NCBI RefSeq assembly: GCF_003696235.1
Contig: NZ_RFFJ01000045.1
Coordinates: 1-35,259, forward strand
From: Streptomyces triticirhizae
Lineage (GTDB): Bacteria; Actinomycetota; Actinomycetes; Streptomycetales; Streptomycetaceae
Direction of reading: 5' to 3'
DNA: 35,259 bases
Both the position numbers and the translations under genes were made by a program. The notes under the pieces were generated by a model. That model was given only the letters and a program-made list of their open reading frames with translations. It did not search any database and was not told where the DNA came from. Positions 23,097 through 33,340 of this stretch are shown piece after piece. Position 1 is the first letter of the stretch. Every line of letters starts with the position of its first letter.

Positions 23097-26000
23097 GCCG
23101 GCACCTCGAAGACGGCCAGCACGCCGCCGACCACCACGGCCAGCCGGTCGGGGCCGGCGAACTCGAAGGAGTCCGCTCGCTCGGGCAGGGCTATCCGGCC
23201 CACCTGACGGAGGCCGCGGATGTCCCAGACCGTGATAGCCCAGACGGAGGCCCTCTCCCTCACTTGAAGGCCGATCCGAGAACCGTTCGGCGAGAAGCAG
23301 AACTTCCGCTCCGCGGTCGCCATCAGCTGGGGTATGTCTGGCAGTGGAACGGCCCCGTCCCGCGTGTTGACCCGCAAGACGCCCGGTGTCTGGCCCGACA
23401 GGCGAACCAGGTGGAGCGTGCCGTCCCTGGTGAAGGCGGCCAGGGTCTCCCCGTCGGGAGAGAAGTCGACCTGCCAGGGCGCCATTCGCGTCCCCAGGGG
23501 GACCATGGCGCGCTGCTGGCCGGTGACAAGGTCGAGGAGCGCCAGCCGGCCCTCGCCATCAAGAACGGCCGCTATCCCGCCGGCCGGCGAGCGGGCCACC
23601 CTGCGCGGGTCGAGCAACAGCCGCCGCTGGCCCCGCTGCTCCTGGTCGGTCACCCTCCACAGCCGGATGGTTCCGTCGTCGGCAACGCTGACGAGCAACG
23701 AGGGATCGCGCGGGCTAAACGCCAGATCGTTGATGCTGCTCTGATGCCCGTGGAGCGTGGCGGTGACGGTCCCTTGCTCAAAAGCGCAGATCTGGATGGT
23801 GTCCTCGGAGACGCTCGCCAGCCGTGCTTCAGCCGAGGAGAAGGCCAGGGCACCACTGATCGAGCGGCCCGGCGACGCGATCTCGTGAACGGTCCGGTAG
23901 TCCTCCGTAGAGAGCACGTGAGTGATACCCCGGTCATCCACGATGACGAGTCGGCGACCGTCCGGGGAGAAACCCACCGCACTCGACCAGCCCGTGAAGA
24001 CGGGGCTCGCGTCCTCTTCGAGCCACGAGCCTGTCGCAGTGTCATAGAGTCGAATGCCCTTGTGCCCGGCGATGGCCAGGACAGGCTCCTCGGGGTGGAA
24101 CGACAGCCCGCTGACGACTTCCCTGAGAAGGAGGCGCTTGAGGAGGGTCGGCTCGTCGCCCCGGATATCCCAAACCGCGACGGTGTGGTCGGCACCGCCG
24201 GTCGCCAGCGAGCCCCCGTCCGCCGAGAACGTCACGACGGCGGTCGCCCCGTGTCCGGGCAGCCGGCCGGCCTGCTCCCAAGCGTTCGCCGAGTCCCAGA
24301 GGACAACGTTTCCAAGGCCGTAGCCCAGCGTTCCGGCGGCGAGTCGGCGGCCGTCGGGCGAGAATGCGACCGAAAAGCAGCCCTCGCTGACCGGCAGTCT
24401 CAGCGCCACCACGGGCTGCCACGACTCGGTCTCCCAGACCCGCACACTGCCGAGGTACGTACCCGCGACGAAAAGCGTGCCGTCGGGGGAGAAGGCCGCG
24501 CACCGAACCCCCTCCGTACCGGACGCGGTGAGCTGACGGAGGCTGTGGTCCTCCGTACCGCCGATGGCCCAGCTGAGGGGCAGCGCCCTAACGCCATCCC
24601 TGGGGGTGAGGCCCTCGGCGAGCCGGCCGAACTGGGCCTCCAGGGCCTGGAGATCCACCCGGTGGGCGTCGAAGGCCAGCCGCGCCGCGCGATCCGCCGG
24701 GCTGGTAAACCGAGCATGGGCGCGCCAGGACATCCGCAGCAGCCGAAGGCAGTCGACTGCCTGGGGAGACCTGGCCAGGTCCAGGGCGCGAACGTCCTGG
24801 TTGAGGTCAAAGCGGACCAGGAAGTGGGGGTCGCTGAGGAGCCGTTCGGCCCACTCTCCCGAGCGGGCCCCCCAGACGTGAGCCAGCACATGGCTGAGCA
24901 GGTAGGGCTCCGCCCTCGCCCAGCCGTCACCTCCATCGACCGACTTCCCCTCGACCGCCTCCGCCGCCTGCTCCGCCAACAGGCCGTCGAGCACGGTCTG
25001 TTCCAGGGCACGCTCCTCGTCCCCCGCCGCCAGTGGTGCGTGCTTGCCATGTGGAAAGCGACGCAGATAGTCCACCAAGCCTTGGTGGAAGAGGCGGTAG
25101 AGCGCCACCCGGCTCCCCGGCTCGATCCCGGTACTCAAATAGGGCGAAGCCTCCCGGAGGGTGCGCTGGCAGTCCCGCTCCGAGATCTCCCCTGCGTCCT
25201 CCACCAACTCGGCCAGGCAGCGGCACAGCACGGTCAGGGGCATCCCATCTCCCCGCGAGCGGGCGAGGACCGCCAACAGAGGTCGCAGCAACGGGAACTC
25301 GGCCGCCCTGGTGTCCAACACCCGCTCCAGGATCTGGGGCAGATCCCCAGTAGCGCGCTCGGCGTGGGCCTCCGCGTCGATCCGGTTGCCGGGCGGGCTC
25401 GGCAGGGTGACCAGATAGTGGGCGAACATGCCCGCGAGGAGGAACGGCCCCCAAGCACTGACGCCCTCCTCCCGTCGCACAAGCCGGGGAGCTGCGATGT
25501 CAGCGATCAGCTCGACGAACGCGGCGGCCGGACCGGTGTCGTAGGGCTCGCTGGCCCGCAGCAACCGTGTGAGGTAGTCCCGCACGTCCTTCTCAGCGGT
25601 GTCGGTGGCGATGGCGTCGAGATCGACCCAGGCGACCTCTCCGGGCTCGAACTCCTCGGGGGGCGGTAGCACTTCGCGGCGGCCGCCCAGCAGGAACCGG
25701 CAGGGCGCTCCCGCGCCACCGACACTCCGCACCAGGGCGAACACCTCCGCCGGCTCAGTGCTCTCATCTATTGCGTCGATGACGATCAGCCTGTGTCGGT
25801 TCTCCCGCTCCAACGCCTCGCGCAGCGACCTCCTGGTCCACCTGCGCGCCACGTGACCTGAGGACTCCTCCTGCCACTGCTCCGGCTCCCCCTCCGGCGA
25901 CTCCGGCTCCGGCATGGTCAGCCCGGCGCGGTCAGCGATCACCTCGACGATCTGCTGGGGGTCGCGCTGCCGCGCGTGCAGCGCGACGATGCCGGGGATC

Positions 26001-27094
26001 TCGGGCAGCTCCGGGTCAGCGATGGCCCACAGCGGACGTACCCGGTCACGGATCTGCGCGTGTCCGGCGCAGACGACCACGCCGAGCAGCCCCGACTTGC
26101 CGGAGCCGGCCTCTCCGGTGACGGTGAGCAGCGGCTGCGTCTCGTCGGCTAACCAGGCCCGTAGAGCGGCGAGTTGCTCGACCCGACCGGTGAAGAACCC
26201 ACGGGAGGAGTCGGCGGAGACCAGCCCCCGGCCCGAGGCGCGGTCGATGAAGTACACGGCGTCGTCGATCTCCGAGCCGGCGGCGATCTGGGTGCCGAGA
26301 TCCTGCCCGGGGACGTACCAGAGCGATCTGCGCTGCTCCTCGATCTGCTCCGGAGTGAGCTGGATCGTGCGCGGATTGGGCAGAAACGGCCAGTCCCCAT
26401 CACCCTGTTCGAGGCCGAATCCGAAGGAGATCCGCCACCTGTCATGCTCACCGGCGGTCAAGCTCAACAGTTCGCGCACGAACTGAGCGAAGTCGAGCGG
26501 CCCTGCGTCCAGCGCGAAGTCGGTGTCCGCGAGCCGGTGGAGGGCCTGCGCCACCCAACCGCTGAACCTGCCGCGCTCCGTGGGCAGTCCACTGACGGCG
26601 GCACCCAGCGACCAGACGCCGCGTTCGCCTCCCAACTCCCTGACCGACTGCCGACCGGTGGCCGCGCCCGCCTCGCAGGTGTCGACAAGAAAGACGAAGC
26701 GCCGTCCGCCCTCGGCCAGTTCGGCCTCCTCCTGTGCCGCCGCCATCCACGAGGCCACATCGACGGTACGCCCATCCCTGGCCACGAACCGCAGTTGGCC
26801 GTCCGTGTTGGCCTGGCCGTGCCCAAGCAGGTGAACGATCAGCAGCTCGGGCGCGGTTGTCGCATCGAGCGGCTCGATCCGGCTCGTGATCGCCTCGTCG
26901 ATCTCCCTTCTGCTCGCGTCGAGCACGGTGTGCACTGGAATGCCGAACCGTTCGAAAGCGCGCGCCACCTCGGCCACCCGCTCCCGGACGAACCCCAGGT
27001 CCTCCCAAACCACTCTGCCGTCGAAGCTCCCGACCCCGACCGACAGCACCTCCACCGATCCCTCAGCCGAGACGGACCCGACATCCGACGCCAT
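23093..27094 (-). CDS. Caspase-like/STAND NTPase/WD40 protein
   Basis: 1333 residues from ATG 27094, with a G-rich site upstream; GTG 27127 is a weaker alternative. The N-terminal caspase-like peptidase (about 13-240) has His92 in VHLLGHG and Cys140 in FLVDTCEAG, the expected dyad. A STAND NTPase core follows: FFTGRVEQLAALRAW, Walker A GEAGSGKS at 327-334, and Walker B RLIVIDAIDES near 435-445. A long helical region leads to roughly ten WD40 blades (from about 840 to the end; FSPDG and VWD motifs repeat). The layout is that of bacterial NLR-like sensors in which WD40 blades sense a trigger and the caspase is the effector. Codon 315 (26150-26152) is TTA, so full synthesis should need bldA tRNA; stalling there would leave only the caspase part. 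Confidence 0.93.
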   Translation of the reverse strand: MASDVGSVSAEGSVEVLSVGVGSFDGRVVWEDLGFVRERVAEVARAFERFGIPVHTVLDASRREIDEAITSRIEPLDATTAPELLIVHLLGHGQANTDGQLRFVARDGRTVDVASWMAAAQEEAELAEGGRRFVFLVDTCEAGAATGRQSVRELGGERGVWSLGAAVSGLPTERGRFSGWVAQALHRLADTDFALDAGPLDFAQFVRELLSLTAGEHDRWRISFGFGLEQGDGDWPFLPNPRTIQLTPEQIEEQRRSLWYVPGQDLGTQIAAGSEIDDAVYFIDRASGRGLVSADSSRGFFTGRVEQLAALRAWLADETQPLLTVTGEAGSGKSGLLGVVVCAGHAQIRDRVRPLWAIADPELPEIPGIVALHARQRDPQQIVEVIADRAGLTMPEPESPEGEPEQWQEESSGHVARRWTRRSLREALERENRHRLIVIDAIDESTEPAEVFALVRSVGGAGAPCRFLLGGRREVLPPPEEFEPGEVAWVDLDAIATDTAEKDVRDYLTRLLRASEPYDTGPAAAFVELIADIAAPRLVRREEGVSAWGPFLLAGMFAHYLVTLPSPPGNRIDAEAHAERATGDLPQILERVLDTRAAEFPLLRPLLAVLARSRGDGMPLTVLCRCLAELVEDAGEISERDCQRTLREASPYLSTGIEPGSRVALYRLFHQGLVDYLRRFPHGKHAPLAAGDEERALEQTVLDGLLAEQAAEAVEGKSVDGGDGWARAEPYLLSHVLAHVWGARSGEWAERLLSDPHFLVRFDLNQDVRALDLARSPQAVDCLRLLRMSWRAHARFTSPADRAARLAFDAHRVDLQALEAQFGRLAEGLTPRDGVRALPLSWAIGGTEDHSLRQLTASGTEGVRCAAFSPDGTLFVAGTYLGSVRVWETESWQPVVALRLPVSEGCFSVAFSPDGRRLAAGTLGYGLGNVVLWDSANAWEQAGRLPGHGATAVVTFSADGGSLATGGADHTVAVWDIRGDEPTLLKRLLLREVVSGLSFHPEEPVLAIAGHKGIRLYDTATGSWLEEDASPVFTGWSSAVGFSPDGRRLVIVDDRGITHVLSTEDYRTVHEIASPGRSISGALAFSSAEARLASVSEDTIQICAFEQGTVTATLHGHQSSINDLAFSPRDPSLLVSVADDGTIRLWRVTDQEQRGQRRLLLDPRRVARSPAGGIAAVLDGEGRLALLDLVTGQQRAMVPLGTRMAPWQVDFSPDGETLAAFTRDGTLHLVRLSGQTPGVLRVNTRDGAVPLPDIPQLMATAERKFCFSPNGSRIGLQVRERASVWAITVWDIRGLRQVGRIALPERADSFEFAGPDRLAVVVGGVLAVFEVPA

Positions 27095-27186
27095 CGTCGC
27101 CACCCCCTGATTTCGCTGACGTCTCACCAGCTTGCCAGAGAGCTTACTAGTCGTTACCGACAGTCACCAACGGGTGGGCTCGGGCG

Positions 27187-27230
27187 CGGAACGGCGCCGG
27201 TCCCGGGTGCCCGGGACCGGCGCCGTTCCG
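27187..27230 (-). terminator. Very strong terminator after thiC
   Basis: A 21-bp perfectly paired inverted repeat (arms 27187-27207 and 27210-27230) with a two-base centre TG. It starts 18 bases past the thiC stop and lies between thiC and the promoter of the caspase-STAND gene on the same strand, so it insulates the two units. Confidence 0.85.
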
Positions 27231-27248
27231 GTGCGTGACCGGGGCCGC

Positions 27249-29003
<1,755 letters not shown>

Positions 29004-29081
29004 CGATTCTTGCCCCTCCACGCTAAGGGCACGACGGCGGCGATGAACAGGGGGCCTGGTCGCTTAGGCGATGATCGGACG

Positions 29082-30545
29082 GTGACCTCCCCTCAGGACC
29101 CCGCTCGCGACCCCGCCTGGAACCGGGCCCCGAACCCGGCCCGGGACCCCAGCCAGGACCCCCTGGACCCGCACGCGCACCCCCACGGCCACACCCACCA
29201 GCACGGCCCGGTGCCCCCCGTCTCGGACCATCTGCGGCGGGTGATAGCCGCCGTGCTGGTGCCGTTCGGCGTGGCGATGGCCCTCGGCCTGGTGCTGCTC
29301 TGGCCGGGCGGCGCGCCGGAGCAGCAGGAACGCACGGGCGTCGGCTTCGACCAGCAGCACGAGGAGGCGTCCGTCACCGAGCTGACCGAGCACCCCTGCG
29401 AGGACCTCGGGGTGCAGGTGCAGCGCGGGGTGAGCGGGCCGTGCGAACAGGCCACCGTGGAGGTGACCAGCGGGCCCCACGTCGGGCACACGTTCACCGA
29501 GGTCGTGCCGCCCGACGCGACCAAGCGCTTCCACGAGGGGCAGAAGGTCGTCGTCGCCTACGCCCCCGAGGCGCCGGAGGAGCTGCGCTACAGCGTGGTC
29601 GACGTGGACCGCGAGGTGCCGATGCTGCTGCTCGGCGCGCTGTTCGCGCTGGTGGTGGTGGCGGTCGGCCGGCTGCGCGGCCTGCTGGCGCTGGTGGGCC
29701 TGGTGGCCAGCTTCCTGGTGCTGACCCTGTTCATCCTGCCGGCCGTGCTCCACGGCTCGAACCCGCTGCTGGTCGCGGTGATCGGCGGCAGCGTGATCAT
29801 GCTGGTGACGCTCTACCTCTGTCACGGGGTCAACGCCCGAACGTCCGTGGCCGTGTTGGGCACGTTGGTGTCGCTGCTGCTGATCGGCCTGCTCGGCTCG
29901 CTCTTCATCGGCCTGGCGCATCTGACCGGGAACACCGACGACCAGACGGGCCTGGTGCACAGCCTCTATCCGGACATCGAGATCAGGGGTCTGCTGCTCG
30001 CCAGCATCCTGATTGGCTCGCTCGGCGTGCTGGACGACGTGACGGTGACGCAGACCTCGGCGGTCTGGGAGCTGAAGCAGGCCGCGCCGACGGCGGGTTG
30101 GCGGAAGCTCTACTCGGCGGCGATGCGCATCGGCCGGGACCACATCGCCTCGGTCGTCAACACCCTGGTGCTGGCCTACGCGGGCGCGGCGCTCCCGCTG
30201 CTGCTGCTCTTCAGCATCGCGCGCAGCGGGGTGACGACGGTGGCGTTCAGCGAGCTGGTCGCCGAGGAGATCGTGCGGACCCTGGTGGGGTCGATCGGGC
30301 TGGTGGCCTCGGTTCCGGTGACGACGCTGCTGGCGGCGCTGGTGGTGAGCGCCGACCGACCGCCCCAGGGGCCGGCCGGTGGGCGAGGGGCGAGGGCGGG
30401 GAACGGGCCGTTCGGCGCCGGGACTTCGACGGGCGGAACGGGAGCCTCGACGGGAGGGCCGGTCCCAAGGGCCCGGGGCAGGGGCTGGGGCGCGCGGCAG
30501 GGGCGGCGGCGGGCTACCAACCCCCGCCGGAGGAGGAAGAGGTGA
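29082..30545 (+). CDS. YibE/F-family membrane protein
   Basis: 487 residues from GTG 29082; ATG 29043 is an alternative start with no better ribosome site. The N-terminus is soluble, with DP repeats (DPARDPAWN...DPSQDPLDP) and a His-rich patch HAHPHGHTHQHG at about 31-42. One helix follows (VIAAVLVPFGVAMALGLVLLW), then a roughly 140-residue extracytoplasmic domain containing two Cys, then about seven helices with the YibE/F signatures ARTSVAVLGTLVSLLLIGLLG and LASILIGSLGVLDDVTVTQ. The C-terminus is basic and Arg-rich. The family's function is unknown; transport is presumed. The His-rich patch suggests metal binding but is outside the family core. The end overlaps the convergent DUF5326-like gene by 32 bases. 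Confidence 0.88.
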   Translation: MTSPQDPARDPAWNRAPNPARDPSQDPLDPHAHPHGHTHQHGPVPPVSDHLRRVIAAVLVPFGVAMALGLVLLWPGGAPEQQERTGVGFDQQHEEASVTELTEHPCEDLGVQVQRGVSGPCEQATVEVTSGPHVGHTFTEVVPPDATKRFHEGQKVVVAYAPEAPEELRYSVVDVDREVPMLLLGALFALVVVAVGRLRGLLALVGLVASFLVLTLFILPAVLHGSNPLLVAVIGGSVIMLVTLYLCHGVNARTSVAVLGTLVSLLLIGLLGSLFIGLAHLTGNTDDQTGLVHSLYPDIEIRGLLLASILIGSLGVLDDVTVTQTSAVWELKQAAPTAGWRKLYSAAMRIGRDHIASVVNTLVLAYAGAALPLLLLFSIARSGVTTVAFSELVAEEIVRTLVGSIGLVASVPVTTLLAALVVSADRPPQGPAGGRGARAGNGPFGAGTSTGGTGASTGGPVPRARGRGWGARQGRRRATNPRRRRKR

Positions 30546-30723
30546 ACTTCCGCACCACGAAGATCAGTACGGCGATCACGGCGACAAAGAGCAGAATCCG
30601 GAAGACCAACCCGATCACCCAGGTGAGGACGGAGATCAGCAGGCCCCCGAAGACCACCAGCGCGATGGCGGGGATGGCGATCCACCGCACCCACCACGGC
30701 AGTGTCATAAAGGCTTCCTTCAT
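30514..30723 (-). CDS. Small membrane protein, DUF5326-like
   Basis: 69 residues from ATG 30723, preceded by AGGAG nine bases away; ATG 30708 also has a site (AAGGA). The sequence LPWWVRWIAIPAIALVVFGGLLISVLTWVIGLVFRILLFVAVIAVLIFVVRKF gives two closely spaced membrane helices with a Ser/Gly-rich tail. The LPWWV-WIA-P-IALVVFGG pattern is that of the streptomycete DUF5326 family, as I recall it. Function is unknown. Confidence 0.8.
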   Translation of the reverse strand: MKEAFMTLPWWVRWIAIPAIALVVFGGLLISVLTWVIGLVFRILLFVAVIAVLIFVVRKFTSSSSGGGW

Positions 30724-30954
30724 GGCCCGGGCTCCTGTTCGCACACATGTCGTCCGCCGGGCGGAGGCCCGGCAGCGTGATAACTCGATAACTCGATGCT
30801 AAGCGCGCACCGTGCCCTCCGGGAGTCGCACCGGCCCCGGTCCTCCCCTGACCGTTCCCTGAGGCGAACCCTGAGAGCCGGGGCCCGCACCGACGAGGGG
30901 CGCGGGCCGGGGCGGGGGTGGAACGGACCACGACGGTCAGCCCGCGCGCCCGAC

Positions 30955-30990
30955 GGTCAGCCCTCGGGCGGCGGTCAGCCCTCGGGCGGC
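30955..30990 (-). repeat. 18-bp perfect tandem duplication at a stop codon
   Basis: GGTCAGCCCTCGGGCGGC occurs twice back to back (30955-30972 and 30973-30990). The second copy contains the end of the cupin gene, including its TGA stop; the first copy therefore lies untranslated just beyond it. A third, diverged copy begins at about 30935. Confidence 0.9.
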
Positions 30991-31292
30991 GAGAACACCA
31001 CCAACACCCGCAGATCCTCCGTGATGTGGTGGAACCGGGCCGGCGCCCCGGCCGGGACATAGACCACGCTGCCGCGCGCCACGACCGTCGTCTCGTCACC
31101 CACGGTCATCGAGGCGCGACCGCTGACCACGAAGTTGATCACGTCCTGGGGATGCGGGCGCTGGGTGTCCGACGCGCCAACATCCAGCGCGTAGAGGCCA
31201 GCGGACATCCTGGGCTCCCGCAGGAAGCGCAGGTAGGCGCCGTTGTGCGCGGCCCGCTCCAGGTCAAGCCGGTCCAGCCGGAACTCCTTCAT
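30975..31292 (-). CDS. Cupin-domain protein
   Basis: 105 residues from ATG 31292. A single cupin barrel is visible: RPHPQDVINFVVSGRASMTVGDETTVV (motif 1, with an HxxD-type rather than full HxH arrangement) and GSVVYVPAGAPARFHHIT (motif 2 with His). Small cupins of this form are often sugar-isomerase-like or metal-binding enzymes of unknown substrate. The start is 48 bases from the divergent holin-family gene. The stop lies in an 18-bp tandem duplication. Confidence 0.85.
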   Translation of the reverse strand: MKEFRLDRLDLERAAHNGAYLRFLREPRMSAGLYALDVGASDTQRPHPQDVINFVVSGRASMTVGDETTVVARGSVVYVPAGAPARFHHITEDLRVLVVFSPPEG

Positions 31293-31340
31293 CCGCTCAT
31301 TCCCCTTGCGCAGCCGGTGCCATCTGAAACGATCTCCCGT

Positions 31341-31712
31341 ATGACAACCATCTTCGTGAAGCTCATCGCCAACGCCGTGGCCCTGGCCGCCGCCGTGTGG
31401 CTGGTGAACGACATCACTATCGGTGAGCCGGGCGAGAGCACCGGCGGCAAGGCCGTGACGCTGCTCGTCGTGGCGCTGATCTTCGGCGTGGTGAACCTCG
31501 TCGTCAAGCCCGTCGTGAAGCTCCTCGCCCTCCCCCTGCTGATCCTGACCCTCGGGCTGTTCACCCTGGTGATCAACGCCCTCATGCTGCTGCTCACCGA
31601 CTGGCTGTCGGGCGACAGGTTCGAGGTCGAGGGCTTCGGTTCCGCGGTGTTGGGCGGCCTGATCATCTCCATCGTGTCGTGGGCGGTCAACCTCATCCTG
31701 GATCGCGACTGA
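31341..31712 (+). CDS. Phage-holin-family (DUF) membrane protein
   Basis: 123 residues from ATG 31341. Four hydrophobic segments are visible: KLIANAVALAAAVWLV, VTLLVVALIFGVVNLVV, LLALPLLILTLGLFTLVINALMLLL and AVLGGLIISIVSWAVNLIL, with LVVKPVVKLLALPL between the second and third, the pattern of the actinomycete phage holin-family IV proteins. These are chromosomal membrane proteins despite the name, and no phage genes are nearby. No ribosome site is evident; the transcript may be leaderless. It is followed by the phosphatase gene after 32 bases. Confidence 0.88.
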   Translation: MTTIFVKLIANAVALAAAVWLVNDITIGEPGESTGGKAVTLLVVALIFGVVNLVVKPVVKLLALPLLILTLGLFTLVINALMLLLTDWLSGDRFEVEGFGSAVLGGLIISIVSWAVNLILDRD

Positions 31713-31744
31713 ATCCGGCCGTGCGGGACCGAGGACCGACCGAC

Positions 31745-32254
31745 ATGTATCGCATCTGCTTTGTGTGCTCCGGCAACATCTGCCGCTCCCCCATGGCCGA
31801 GGTCGTGCTGCGCGCCCGGCTGGTGGACGAGGGACTGGACACCGGCATCGTGGTGGACAGCGCGGGAACGGGCGGCTGGCACGCCGGGGAGCCGGCCGAC
31901 CCGCGCGCGGTGGCCGCCCTGAACGCCGCCGGCTACCCGGCCGGGCCGGGCGACCACACCGCCCGCCAGTTCGACGCCTCCTGGTTCGAGGAGTGCGACC
32001 TGGTGATAGCCCTGGACCGGGGCCACCACAGGGAGTTGGTCCGGCTGGCCCCCGACCGCGCGGCCGCCGAGAAGGTGCGGCTGCTGCGCGCCTTCGGCGA
32101 CACCGGCCCGGTGGCCGCCTCGGGCGCCGAACTCGACGTCCCCGACCCCTACTACGGGGACGACGAGGGCTTCGCCGACTGCCTGGACATCATCGAGACG
32201 GCCCTGCCCGGGCTGCTGAAGACCGTGCGGGAACGGACGGGGGCGGTCGGGTGA
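31745..32254 (+). CDS. Low-molecular-weight protein tyrosine phosphatase
   Basis: 169 residues from ATG 31745. The catalytic P-loop CxxxxxR is CSGNICR, at Cys8-Arg14 (FVCSGNICRSPMAE), and the general-acid loop is VPDPYYGDDEGF, both diagnostic of the family. It removes phosphate from protein tyrosines in the cytoplasm and in actinomycetes is often associated with polysaccharide or secondary-metabolism control. The stop is seven bases from the start of the kinase-like gene, so the two are probably co-transcribed. Confidence 0.95.
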   Translation: MYRICFVCSGNICRSPMAEVVLRARLVDEGLDTGIVVDSAGTGGWHAGEPADPRAVAALNAAGYPAGPGDHTARQFDASWFEECDLVIALDRGHHRELVRLAPDRAAAEKVRLLRAFGDTGPVAASGAELDVPDPYYGDDEGFADCLDIIETALPGLLKTVRERTGAVG

Positions 32255-32261
32255 GACGGGC

Positions 32262-33215
32262 ATGACCGGCGACGCACCGCGCGACGCCGCGCCCGGCGGG
32301 AACGGGAACGGGCCCGGCGGGAACGGGCCCCGCCCCGGCGGCGGCGCGCTCGGCGAGCGGGTGGCGCGGGTCTGCGGCGGCGCGCTCGCCGGCCCACCGC
32401 GCCGGGTCACCGGGGGCGACATCTGCGAGGCCCACCGGGTCCAACTCGACGACGGGCGCACCGTCTTCGCCAAGACCAGGGCGGACGCGCCGGACGACTT
32501 CTTCACGGCCGAGGCCACCGGCCTCGACCTGCTGCGCGCCACGGGCGCGGTCGCCGTTCCCGAGGTGCTGGCCGCGCTGCCCGGGCTGCTGGTGCTGGAG
32601 TGGGTCGAGCCGGGCGCGCCGACGCCGCTCCAGGCGGAGCGCCTGGGCCGCCAGCTCGCCGCGCTGCACGCCACCCCGGCCCCGCACTACGGAACCTCGG
32701 GCCCCCTCTATCTGGGGCCGGTGCCGCTGGCGACCCCGGAGCGGGTCGCCGACCCGGCGGCCTGGCCGGCGTGGCACGCGGCGAACCGGCTGCTGCCGCT
32801 GCTGCGGCTGGCGGTGGACAACGGCGGCATCGCCCCGGGCGACGCCCGGTCGGTCACCGAACTCTGCGCGCGTGTCGAGGAGTTGGCCGGCCCACCGCAG
32901 CCGCCTGCGGTGATCCACGGCGATCTGTGGTCGGGCAACATCCTGTGGACGGCCCGGCAGCGGCCACGGCTGATCGACCCGGCCGCGCAGGGCGGGCATC
33001 CCGAGACCGACCTGGCCTTCCTCGAACTCTTCGGCTGCCCGCACCTGGACCGGCTGATCGCCGCCTATCGGGAGGTCAGGCCGCTGCCGCACCGCGCGGC
33101 GTTCGTCCCGTTCCACCAGCTGCACCACATCCTGGTCCACGCGGCGCTCTTCGGCGGCTCCTACGGGCCGCAGGCAGGCGAGACGGCGCGCAGGGCGTTG
33201 CGCGCCGCCGGCTGA
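32262..33215 (+). CDS. Fructosamine/ketosamine-3-kinase-like protein
   Basis: 317 residues from ATG 32262. Residues 1-30 are Gly/Asn/Pro-rich (GGNGNGPGGNGPRPGG). The kinase-like fold follows: RVTGGDICEAHRVQLDDGRTVFAK (ATP-binding Lys at the end), EATGLDLLRATGAVAVPEVLA, catalytic loop VIHGDLWSGNILW, and RLIDPAAQGGHPETDLAFLELFG with the magnesium-binding Asp. This sequence set is characteristic of fructosamine kinases, which phosphorylate the sugar of glycated lysines to reverse glycation. It lies seven bases after the tyrosine phosphatase gene. The exact substrate is not determined. Confidence 0.9.
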   Translation: MTGDAPRDAAPGGNGNGPGGNGPRPGGGALGERVARVCGGALAGPPRRVTGGDICEAHRVQLDDGRTVFAKTRADAPDDFFTAEATGLDLLRATGAVAVPEVLAALPGLLVLEWVEPGAPTPLQAERLGRQLAALHATPAPHYGTSGPLYLGPVPLATPERVADPAAWPAWHAANRLLPLLRLAVDNGGIAPGDARSVTELCARVEELAGPPQPPAVIHGDLWSGNILWTARQRPRLIDPAAQGGHPETDLAFLELFGCPHLDRLIAAYREVRPLPHRAAFVPFHQLHHILVHAALFGGSYGPQAGETARRALRAAG

Positions 33216-33288
33216 GCGCCGCGCACGCGCCACGCACGCTCGGCACAGCACCCCGCGTACCGCACCGCCGTGGCCCGGCACCGCGCCG

Positions 33289-33294
33289 TACACT
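33289..33294 (+). promoter_or_regulatory. Possible -10 of the gamma-lyase gene
   Basis: TACACT lies 46 bases before the ATG in the 125-bp gap after the kinase-like gene. No convincing -35 is present, so this is tentative. Confidence 0.3.
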
Positions 33295-33340
33295 TGTGCG
33301 GCGAAATCAGGCCAGATGCGGACACGGCGGGAGAGCAGCG

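Noticed and set aside
23264..25669. Long plus-strand open frame opposite the caspase-STAND gene
   Set aside because: It is Gln/Arg/Glu-rich with no domain and lies antisense to a gene with clear motifs; long antisense frames are common at this GC content.
31341..31712. Holin-family protein as a sign of a prophage
   Set aside because: This holin-like family is widespread in actinomycete chromosomes and no phage structural, integrase or lysin gene is nearby.
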